Shown in pieces: positions 58,601-64,000 of a stretch of DNA of 64,000 nucleotides. The first letter of the stretch is position 1. Every line of letters begins with the position of its first letter. Source of the DNA: Corynebacterium bovis DSM 20582 = CIP 54.80 (lineage in GTDB: Bacteria; Actinomycetota; Actinomycetes; Mycobacteriales; Mycobacteriaceae); the NCBI RefSeq assembly GCF_030408615.1, contig NZ_CP047187.1:1550001-1614000 (forward strand), read 5' to 3'. A model generated the notes under the pieces. It was not told where the DNA came from. It saw only the letters and a list, made by a program, of their open reading frames with translations, and did no database searches. The position numbers were made by a program, and so were the translations under genes.

Positions 58601-59177
58601 CCATGAGCTCGAGGAAGAAGTTGTCCTTGCCGTAGATGTCCTGCCACGTCGCGGCGGCCTCGAGGGCCTTGTCGAACTGGCCGAGGCGCAGGCGGGTCTG
58701 GACGTCCCCCGACGGGCAGCCGGTCGTCGCGATGATGCCCTCCGCGTGCTCCGCGATGAGCTCCCGGTCCATGCGCGGCCACTTGCCGAGCTGCCCCTCG
58801 TACGACGCCATCGACGACAGGTAGAACAGGTTGCGCAGCCCCGTGGCGTTCTCCGCCATCATCGTCTGGTGGAGGTAGGCGCCGCCGGCGGAGACGTCGT
58901 CGGACTTCTGGTCCGGTGACCCCCAGCGGACCCGGTTCTGGTTGAAGCGGGACTCGGGCGCGAGGTACGCCTCGATGCCGATGATCGGCTTGATCCCGGC
59001 CGCGGTCATCGCCCGGTAGAAGGTGTCCGCGCCGAACATGTTCCCGTGGTCGGTCATCCCCACCGCCGGCATCCCCAACCGCTTGACCTCCTCCGCGAGG
59101 AGATCGACCTTCGCCATCCCGTCGAGCATCGAGAACTCGGTGTGATTGTGCAGGTGGACGAAGGACTTTCCGCTCAT
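55608..59177 (-). CDS. dnaE1: DNA polymerase III alpha subunit
   Basis: 1189 aa, replicative polymerase. The N-terminal PHP domain looks intact, with [27 protein letters not shown], a TTGCPSGDV Cys and TNDCHYV; in mycobacteria this domain proofreads. Polymerase catalytic Asp in [14 protein letters not shown] (~residue 430); the rest includes a helix-hairpin-helix and an OB-fold near 1000 ([19 protein letters not shown]). ATG 59177 has TAGACT 7 nt upstream, so translation is probably leaderless and the upstream open frame is not coding. Confidence 0.97.
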   Translation of the reverse strand: MSGKSFVHLHNHTEFSMLDGMAKVDLLAEEVKRLGMPAVGMTDHGNMFGADTFYRAMTAAGIKPIIGIEAYLAPESRFNQNRVRWGSPDQKSDDVSAGGAYLHQTMMAENATGLRNLFYLSSMASYEGQLGKWPRMDRELIAEHAEGIIATTGCPSGDVQTRLRLGQFDKALEAAATWQDIYGKDNFFLELMDHDIEIERRVRDDLLEIGRRLELPPLVTNDCHYVTQDQAKAHEVMLCVQTGQTMDEPTLDQGGKRFAFSGDGYYIKPAEQIRAQWDAMVPDACDNTLWIAERVGDYGEIWEEHPHDRMPTFDVPEGYTPTTWLHKEVMDGLAERFRGGPVPEEYVRRAEYEIEVIDMKGYPSYFLVVADLIKHARSVGIRVGPGRGSAAGALVAYALTITNIDPIEHGLLFERFLNPERPSAPDIDIDFDDRRRGEMIRYAADNWGEDKVAQVITFGTVKTKQAIKDAARAKHGQPGFQIADRITKTLPPPIAAKDIPLSGIMDETHERYAEASEIRNLIQSDQTVGDIYELALGLEGVVRQAGVHACAVIMASVPLLDCIPMWKRKQDGALITGWPYPACEAIGLLKMDFLGLRNLTVIGDCIDNIKVNRGEELDLEGLAVDNEPAYQLLARGETLGVFQLDSGGMQELLKRMRPTGFNDIVAALALYRPGPMGVGAHWDYADRKNGRKPITPIHPELEEPLQEILEETYGLIVYQEQIMRISQKVANYTAGQADGFRKAMGKKKPEVLEKEFVAFESGMKANGYSAEAIKTLWDTILPFAGYAFNKSHAAGYGLVSYWTAYLKANYAPEYMAALLTSVSDKKDKSAIYLSDCRHLGINVLSPDVNQSAFTFRPVGEDIRFGLGAVRNVGEDVVDSIVATREEKGAFRDFSDYLDKIESAACSKRVTESLIKAGAFDSLGHPRKGLFLVHEDAVDAVTSTKKAAAKGQFDLFAGLGDDADTGDVFKVEVPDQQWERKHELAMERDMLGLYVSGHPLDGFEDALDAQIDTPLTQVLSRELPNNREVKIGGIISSVERRVDRNGRPWVIASVEDQHGATVELLVFAKTYELVAPQIVEDNIILAKARVSYKDDRMSLFCEDLKSAELSVGAGSGVPLRLSIRVEQCTRQNMDRLRTVLTQNKGDSDVYLTLVDGEERVQFLLGPEMRVMKSPSLMGDLKASTWEGIFA

Positions 59178-59184
59178 GCCGGTC

Positions 59185-59190
59185 AGTCTA
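59185..59190 (-). promoter_or_regulatory. -10 box for leaderless dnaE1
   Basis: TAGACT on the minus strand with 7 nt to ATG 59177. Confidence 0.6.
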
Positions 59191-59239
59191 TCCGGTCGGT
59201 CAAACAGCCGTTCCGCGGTCCGGCCCCGGCGCGCGGCAC

Positions 59240-59245
59240 TACCGT
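59240..59245 (+). promoter_or_regulatory. -10 box for leaderless PLP aldolase gene
   Basis: TACCGT, 6 nt, ATG 59252. Divergent from the dnaE1 -10 box about 50 nt away. Confidence 0.5.
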
Positions 59246-59251
59246 GGAACC

Positions 59252-60448
59252 ATGACGCCACCACCGACCGACGTCCGCACCGCCGTCGCGGGCCTCGCCC
59301 CGCCGTTCGCCGTCCTCGACCTCGACGCCGCCCGCGCCAACGCCCGCGAGCTCGTCCGCCGCGCCCACGGCGTGCCGGTCCGGCTCGCCTCGAAGTCGCT
59401 CCGCATCCGCCCGCTCATCGCGGACATCCTCCGCACCGATGGGGTGCGGGGCGTGCTCGCGTACACCCTCGCCGAGGCCCTGTGGCTCGTGGAGACGGGC
59501 ACCGCCGACGACGTCCTCGTCGCCTACCCCACGACGGACCGGGACGCGCTGCGCCGGCTGCTCGCCGACGACCGCCTCCGCCGGGCCGTGACCCTCACCG
59601 TCGACTCCGACGACCACCTCGACCTCGTCGACGCGGTGCGGGACACGGCCGGCGACGCGGCGGGGGCCGAGGTGCGCGTGTGCCTCGACGTCGACGCGTC
59701 GCTCGTCGTCGGCCCCGTGCGCATCGGGGCGCTGCGGTCCCCGGTGCGGACCCCGGAGGAGGCCGCCGGCCTCGCCCGACGGGTCGGCGACCGGGGCGGG
59801 TACCGGGTCGTGGGCCTGCTGCTCTACGAGGGGCAGGTCGCGGGGACCGCCGACACGTCCGCGGCGGTCCGCGCGATGAAGGCCGTCTCGACCCGGGAGA
59901 TCGCCGCCCGGCGCGCCCGCGTCACCGTCGCCGTCGGTGAGGCCCTCGCCGTCGCCGGCCGGCCGCCGCTGGAGTTCGTCAACGGCGGCGGGACCGGCTC
60001 GGTGGAGACGACGGCCGCCGAGTCCGCCGTCACCGAGATCGGCGCCGGCTCCGGCGTCGTCGGGCCCGCCCTGTTCGACCACTACCGGGCGTTCGCGCCG
60101 AGGCCGGCGGAGTGGTTCGTCGTCCCCGTCGTCCGCCGGCCGGCCGCGGACGTCGTCACCGTCGCGGGCGGCGGGCGCATCGCCTCCGGCCCGCCGGGGA
60201 CGGACCGGGTGCCCGTCGTCGACCACCCGGAGGGGCTGCGCCTCACCCGCCTCGAGGGTGCGGGCGAGGTCCAGACCCCGCTGCGGGGCGCGGCGGCCCG
60301 GCGGCTGCGCCTCGGCGACGGGGTGTGGTTCCGCCACGCGAAGGCCGGCGAACAGGCCGAACACACCGACCGGGTCGTCGTCGTGTCCGGCGGCGACATC
60401 ATCGACCACTGGCCCACCTACCGTGGAGAGGGGATGACGTTCCTGTGA
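59252..60448 (+). CDS. PLP-dependent amino-acid deaminase/aldolase (alanine racemase-fold)
   Basis: 398 aa. N-terminal barrel with the PLP Lys in [10 protein letters not shown] (~residue 49), and [11 protein letters not shown] (~residue 245). The C-terminal beta domain has [26 protein letters not shown] (metal or substrate His). The family covers D-threonine aldolase and D-serine dehydratase-like enzymes of fold type III. Substrate unassigned. The downstream FAD oxidase overlaps its stop (GTGA), implying a two-step pathway. Same pair beside dnaE1 in other corynebacteria, from memory. Confidence 0.85.
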   Translation: MTPPPTDVRTAVAGLAPPFAVLDLDAARANARELVRRAHGVPVRLASKSLRIRPLIADILRTDGVRGVLAYTLAEALWLVETGTADDVLVAYPTTDRDALRRLLADDRLRRAVTLTVDSDDHLDLVDAVRDTAGDAAGAEVRVCLDVDASLVVGPVRIGALRSPVRTPEEAAGLARRVGDRGGYRVVGLLLYEGQVAGTADTSAAVRAMKAVSTREIAARRARVTVAVGEALAVAGRPPLEFVNGGGTGSVETTAAESAVTEIGAGSGVVGPALFDHYRAFAPRPAEWFVVPVVRRPAADVVTVAGGGRIASGPPGTDRVPVVDHPEGLRLTRLEGAGEVQTPLRGAAARRLRLGDGVWFRHAKAGEQAEHTDRVVVVSGGDIIDHWPTYRGEGMTFL

Positions 60449-61776
60449 GCCGTCGACACACCACCCGGACCGCCACCTGGACCAACTGGGCGGGCTGCGA
60501 GACCGCCCACCCCACGGCCGTCCTCCGGCCGGAGACGACCGGGGCGGTGCGTGACGCCGTCCTCGACGCCGCCCGGCGGGGCCGGCGACTCAAGGTCGTC
60601 GGCGCGGGCCACTCCTTCTCCGGCCTCGCCGTGACCGACGGGGTGCTGCTCAGCCTCGACCGGCTCAGCGGCATCGTCGCCGTCGACGGCCCCACCGCCG
60701 ACCGGGGCGCGGAGGTGACGTTCCTCGCCGGCACCCGGCTGCGGGACGTCCCCGGGCTCCTGCGTCCCCACGGGCTCGCCCTCGCCAACCAGGGCGACGT
60801 CGACCCGCAGTCGCTCGCCGGGGCCGTGTCGACCGGCACGCACGGCACGGGCCTGGGCTTCACCGGCTTCGCCGGGATGGTCCGCCGGTTCCGGACGGTC
60901 ACCCCCGACGGCACGGTCCACGACTGCCGCCCCGGTGACCCGCTGTTCGACCTCGGCCGGGTCGGGCTCGGTGCCCTCGGCGTGATGACGGAGATCACCC
61001 TCGCCGTCGTGCCGTCCTTCGTGCTCTCCGCCGTCGAGCGCGCGGAACCGCTGGCGCCGCTCGTCGAGTCCTTCCCGGAGCGCTGCGCCGCGGTCGACCA
61101 CCTCGAGTACTACTGGTTCCCCGGGACCGACGTCGCCCACGTGAAGACGAACACGCGCCTGCCCGCGGACACCCCGACCTCGCCGGTCCCCCGGTGGCGG
61201 GAGATCGTCGCCGACGAGGCCGTGAACAACGGGGTCTTCGGCGCCCTGTGCCGGGTGATGCACCACGCCCCGGGGATCACCCCGGCGGTCAACCGGCTCT
61301 CCGCGCGGGTGCTCGCGCAACGGGAGTTCTCCGACCACGCCCACGACGTCTTCGTCTCCTCCCGGCGGGTGCGCTTCGCGGAGATGGAGTACGCCGTGCC
61401 CCTCGCCGACGCGCCCGAGGTGCTGCGGGAGGTCCACCGGGTCATCGACGGGTGCGGTGAGCACGTCGGCTTCCCGGTCGAGGTGCGGTGCGCCGGGGCC
61501 GACGACGTCCCCCTGTCCACGGCCCACGACCGGGACAGCTGCTACATCGCCGTCCACCGGTACCACCGCGACGACCACCGGGCCCTCTTCCGGCACGTCG
61601 AGCCGGTTCTCGTCGCCGCCGGCGGGCGGCCGCACTGGGGCAAGATCCACACCCTCGACCACGAGGGCCTGCTCGCCGTCCACCCGGACCTCGCGGACGT
61701 CGCGGAGCTGCGCGGACGCGTCGACCCCGACGGGATGCTGCGCAACGCGACCGTCGACCGGATCTTCGGGCTCTAG
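60445..61776 (+). CDS. FAD-linked oxidase, D-arabinono-1,4-lactone oxidase-like
   Basis: 443 aa. N-terminal FAD-binding PCMH domain with VVGAGHSFSGLA (~residue 52, the His likely FAD-linked), QGDVDPQSLAGAVSTGTHGTG (~residue 120); C-terminal ALO domain with PVEVRCAGADD and HWGKIHTL near the end. It oxidises a sugar lactone or alditol with O2 or another acceptor. GTG 60445 overlaps the aldolase stop as GTGA. Its TAG stop shares the palindrome CTAG with the opposite-strand gene. Confidence 0.87.
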   Translation: MSRRHTTRTATWTNWAGCETAHPTAVLRPETTGAVRDAVLDAARRGRRLKVVGAGHSFSGLAVTDGVLLSLDRLSGIVAVDGPTADRGAEVTFLAGTRLRDVPGLLRPHGLALANQGDVDPQSLAGAVSTGTHGTGLGFTGFAGMVRRFRTVTPDGTVHDCRPGDPLFDLGRVGLGALGVMTEITLAVVPSFVLSAVERAEPLAPLVESFPERCAAVDHLEYYWFPGTDVAHVKTNTRLPADTPTSPVPRWREIVADEAVNNGVFGALCRVMHHAPGITPAVNRLSARVLAQREFSDHAHDVFVSSRRVRFAEMEYAVPLADAPEVLREVHRVIDGCGEHVGFPVEVRCAGADDVPLSTAHDRDSCYIAVHRYHRDDHRALFRHVEPVLVAAGGRPHWGKIHTLDHEGLLAVHPDLADVAELRGRVDPDGMLRNATVDRIFGL

Positions 61777-62432
61777 GCCCCGGGCTCCCGGTCGGTCGCG
61801 ACGGCGACGGAGCGGAGGGCGAACCGGCCGTACACCGCGTCCGGCGGGAGGGGTTCGACGGCCCGCACCCCGCGCCGGGCGATCTCGCGCAGGGCGTCCG
61901 GCCGGGCGTGGACGAGCACGCCCTCCGCGTCGAGCGCCGGGTCGGTCGGCTCCGTCCCCGCCTCGACGGCGAGCGTGTCCCGCGCGGCCGTGAACACGTC
62001 GATCCGGCGGGCGCCGCGCGCGGGCTCGGGCAGGGTCTCCCGGGCGTTCGGGCCGACGAGCAGCGTGCTCACCCGCACGTCCGCGAGGTCGCCGAAGAGC
62101 TGCGCGAGCCCGTCGGGCCCCTGCGCGGTGGCGGGGGTGACGAGCGCCCACCGGGGCTCGTCGCCCGTCATGGCGTCGAGCTCCCCCCGGGCCCGCCGGG
62201 TGTACTCCGCGACGGTCTCCCGGTCCGGCCCGAGGACGTCGCCGTTGACGGCGGTGGGCTTCGCCCGGCGGTCGGAGTTCGCCAGGGCGACGACGGCGAC
62301 GAGGAGCAGGACGACGCACGCGACGGACAGCCACATCACCCACGCCGGGCGCCGGGTCGCCTCCCAGTCGAGGGCGCGCTCCCGCCGCCGGTCGCGGGCG
62401 ACGGTCCGGGGCGTGCGCTGGCGGGGGTCCAT
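61773..62432 (-). CDS. Membrane-anchored hypothetical protein
   Basis: 219 aa. Cytoplasmic Arg-rich head (~1-30), one transmembrane helix (~32-53), then an extracellular domain (~55-219) with acidic, beta-rich character (VNGDVLGPDRETVAEYTRRA, ALVTPATAQGPD). No recognised family. ATG 62432 overlaps the rluD-like stop by one base, so it is co-expressed with it and lspA. Function unknown. Confidence 0.75.
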   Translation of the reverse strand: MDPRQRTPRTVARDRRRERALDWEATRRPAWVMWLSVACVVLLLVAVVALANSDRRAKPTAVNGDVLGPDRETVAEYTRRARGELDAMTGDEPRWALVTPATAQGPDGLAQLFGDLADVRVSTLLVGPNARETLPEPARGARRIDVFTAARDTLAVEAGTEPTDPALDAEGVLVHARPDALREIARRGVRAVEPLPPDAVYGRFALRSVAVATDREPGA

Positions 62433-63364
62433 CAGTTCGTCTCCCTGAGGCGGTCGAGAGCGGTGGCGAGGTCGGCCGGGTACGGGGACTCGACGTCCAT
62501 CCACCGCCCGTCCGGGTGGGTGAAGCCGAGGTGCACCGCGTGGAGCCACTGCCGGTTCAGGCCGAGCCGGCGGCTCAGCGCCGGGTCCGACCCGTACATC
62601 GGGTCACCGCAGCACGGGTGGTGGAGGGCGGAGAAGTGCACCCGGATCTGGTGGGTGCGGCCCGTCTCGAGGTGGACGCGCAGCAGCGACGCCTCGCGGA
62701 ACGCCTCGATCGTCCCGTAGTGGGTCACCGCGCGTTTGCCGTCGTCGCGCACGGCGAACCGCCAGCCGGCCCCCGGGTGGCGGCCGATGGGGGCGTCGAC
62801 CGTGCCCGACGTCGGGTCGGGGTGGCCCTGGACGAGCGCGTGGTAGGTCTTCTCCACGGTGCGGTCCCGGAACGCCCGCTTGAGCACGGTGTACGCCCGC
62901 TCGCTGGCGGCGACGACCATGACGCCCGAGGTGCCGACGTCGAGCCGCTGGACGATGCCCTTGCGCTCCGGCGGACCCGAGGTGGAGATGCGGAAGCCCG
63001 CGGCGGCGAGGCCGGAGGTGACCGTCGGCCCCTCCCAGCCGATCGTCGGGTGCGCGGCGACCCCGACCGGCTTGTCGACGGCGATGACGTCGTCGTCGGC
63101 GTAGAGGATGTCGAGCCCCTCGACCTCGCGGGCGGGCTCCGCCGCGAGGTCCCGCGGCGGCTCCGGGAGGAGGACGTCGAGCCACGCGCCGTCGGTGAGC
63201 CGGTCCGACCGGCCGGCGGTGACCCCGTCCTGGGTGATGTCACCGGCGTCGGCGAGCCCGGCGACGACGGTCCGGGACAGGCCGAGCAGCCGTGCGACGC
63301 CGGCGTCGACCCGCATCCCGGCGAGCCCCGCGGGCACGGGCATGGCCCGGCTCTCCCGCCTCAC
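62432..63364 (-). CDS. rluD: RluA/RluD-family pseudouridine synthase
   Basis: 310 aa. S4 domain (~15-70) then the synthase domain: catalytic Asp in [15 protein letters not shown] (~residue 130), [14 protein letters not shown] (~residue 236) and [16 protein letters not shown] (~residue 90). Converts rRNA uridines (RluD-type sites) to pseudouridine. GTG 63364 overlaps the lspA stop as GTGA with AGGGGGAGG upstream; ATG 63343 with GGGAG 5 nt upstream is a good alternative, eight residues shorter. Confidence 0.93.
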   Translation of the reverse strand: MRRESRAMPVPAGLAGMRVDAGVARLLGLSRTVVAGLADAGDITQDGVTAGRSDRLTDGAWLDVLLPEPPRDLAAEPAREVEGLDILYADDDVIAVDKPVGVAAHPTIGWEGPTVTSGLAAAGFRISTSGPPERKGIVQRLDVGTSGVMVVAASERAYTVLKRAFRDRTVEKTYHALVQGHPDPTSGTVDAPIGRHPGAGWRFAVRDDGKRAVTHYGTIEAFREASLLRVHLETGRTHQIRVHFSALHHPCCGDPMYGSDPALSRRLGLNRQWLHAVHLGFTHPDGRWMDVESPYPADLATALDRLRETN

Positions 63365-63906
63365 CGGTCCTCCCCCTGCACCGACCGTGCCGACCCTGCC
63401 GACTGCGCCGGCCGTGCCGACCGTGCCGAGCGCGGTTCGACGATGAGCGCGTACACGAGGTAGGCGACGACCCCCAGGGTGATCGCGGAGTCCGCCAGGT
63501 TGAACACGGCGAAGTCCCCGACCGAGATGAAGTCGACGACGTGCCCGCGCAGCCCGCCCGGATCCCGGAACAGCCGGTCGACGAGGTTCCCCGCCGCCCC
63601 GCCGCCGATGAGCGCGGCCGCCGCCGCGGACCACGGGGAACGGACGCGGAAGGCGAGCACGGCGCAGAGGACGACGGCGGCGGCCTGCAGGCAGGCGAGG
63701 AACACGGTCGCGTTCTCCCCGAGGGAGAACGCCGCACCGGAGTTGCGGAGCAGGTAGAACCGCGCGACGTCCCCGATGACGGGCACGGCCGTCCGGGGCT
63801 CGAGCGTCTCCACCACGATCCACTTGGACAGCTGGTCCACCGCGGCGACCGCGACGAGCGCGGCGAGCGTCCACGGGGCCGTTCGGCCACTGTGCTTGTC
63901 CTTCAC
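63361..63906 (-). CDS. lspA: Lipoprotein signal peptidase (signal peptidase II)
   Basis: 181 aa (184 from the in-frame ATG 63915). Four membrane helices. Cleaves signal peptides of lipidated prolipoproteins after Lgt. Catalytic Asp residues in [11 protein letters not shown] (~residue 107) and [15 protein letters not shown] (~residue 142). The C-terminus is a Ser/Ala/Arg repeat. GTG 63906 is favoured because TAGGAT ends 7 nt upstream (leaderless), with the ATG inside the spacer side of that box. Confidence 0.95.
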   Translation of the reverse strand: MKDKHSGRTAPWTLAALVAVAAVDQLSKWIVVETLEPRTAVPVIGDVARFYLLRNSGAAFSLGENATVFLACLQAAAVVLCAVLAFRVRSPWSAAAAALIGGGAAGNLVDRLFRDPGGLRGHVVDFISVGDFAVFNLADSAITLGVVAYLVYALIVEPRSARSARPAQSAGSARSVQGEDR

Positions 63907-63913
63907 GCCCCAC

Positions 63914-63919
63914 ATCCTA
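63914..63919 (-). promoter_or_regulatory. -10 box for leaderless lspA
   Basis: TAGGAT on the minus strand with 7 nt to GTG 63906. Confidence 0.55.
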
Positions 63920-63942
63920 TCGGCCGACCCCCCGGTCGTTGG

Positions 63943-63948
63943 TAACCT
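63943..63948 (+). promoter_or_regulatory. -10 box for the gene at the right edge
   Basis: TAACCT, 7 nt, GTG 63956; divergent partner of the lspA promoter. Confidence 0.5.
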
Positions 63949-63955
63949 GTCGGCT

Positions 63956-64000
63956 GTGCGTACCAGAACCCCGACCCTCCTCATGGCCCCGCTGCTCGTC
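63956..64000 (+). CDS. First 15 codons of a gene running out of the window
   Basis: Open frame from GTG 63956 to the end: basic N-terminus followed by a hydrophobic TLLMAPLLV stretch, which may be a signal peptide or membrane anchor. The leaderless -10 box supports the start. Too short to identify; asparaginase is a common lspA neighbour in corynebacteria, but nothing here shows it. Confidence 0.5.
   Translation, partial: MRTRTPTLLMAPLLV

Noticed and set aside
59200-59215. TCAAACAGCCGTTCCG between dnaE1 and the PLP gene, like an SOS box
   Set aside because: Only 9 of 12 fixed bases match TCGAAC-N4-GTTCGA, including poor right half-site; dnaE1 is not a usual LexA target.

Overview
The window is a very GC-rich actinobacterial chromosome segment that fits a high-GC Corynebacterium or close mycolic-acid relative. 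The gene order follows the Mycobacterium tuberculosis blocks MBL-USP-uvrB-coaE-rpsA-polA (Rv1637c to Rv1629), nadA/nadC-his-trp-lgt-pyk (Rv1594 to Rv1617) and lspA-rluD-dnaE1 (Rv1539 to Rv1547). It also carries the mycolate-lineage trio fadA2/fabG4/htdX and the corynebacterial-type RelS. There are no rRNA genes, prophage, insertion sequences or CRISPR arrays; everything looks chromosomal and mostly core. The species is not identified.

Region by region. (1) 1-7240: 3' end of an MBL hydrolase, a DoxX-like membrane protein coupled to a HelR-type RNA polymerase motor, a universal stress protein, uvrB and coaE. (2) 7394-11337: thiolase fadA2 divergent from fabG4-htdX (fatty acid metabolism). (3) 11396-17141: rpsA with a clear promoter and long leader, a DUF368 (undecaprenyl-phosphate carrier) protein, polA. 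(4) 17308-27206: TetR regulator, tRNA-Leu(CAA), a secreted lipase, glutaminase divergent from a polar amino-acid ABC importer, a GalT/HIT-like DUF4921 protein, an M20 amidohydrolase. (5) 42922 down to 27265, all on the minus strand: hisDCB-MFS-hisHA-impA-hisFI-trpE-(Trp-associated membrane protein)-trpCBA-lgt-pyk. (6) 43155-55606: TPR-like protein, nadA-nadC, membrane and lipoproteins, TetR, BRCT protein, RelS alarmone synthetase, S4 and YigZ proteins, an SOS-box-preceded HNH endonuclease, a DHA2-type MFS pump. (7) 55608-64000: dnaE1, a PLP aldolase plus FAD oxidase pair, rluD, lspA and the first codons of a further gene.

How they work together: the his and trp genes give most of both pathways. 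hisG, hisE and an assigned histidinol-phosphatase, and trpG, trpD and trpF, are not in the window. The HisA carries the PriA signature residues and monofunctional TrpC lies beside it, so HisA probably also supplies the missing TrpF step. lgt and lspA process lipoproteins such as the ABC binding protein here. uvrB, polA, dnaE1 and the SOS-box HNH gene form a DNA replication and repair theme.

The most striking regulatory feature is that about twenty genes have a TANNNT -10 hexamer ending 6-8 nt before the start codon, the arrangement of leaderless transcripts. It fixes several start codons (uvrB, coaE, lspA). The other main points for follow-up are the SOS box and an octanucleotide repeat array in front of the HNH endonuclease, and a tRNA-Leu with a short variable arm.
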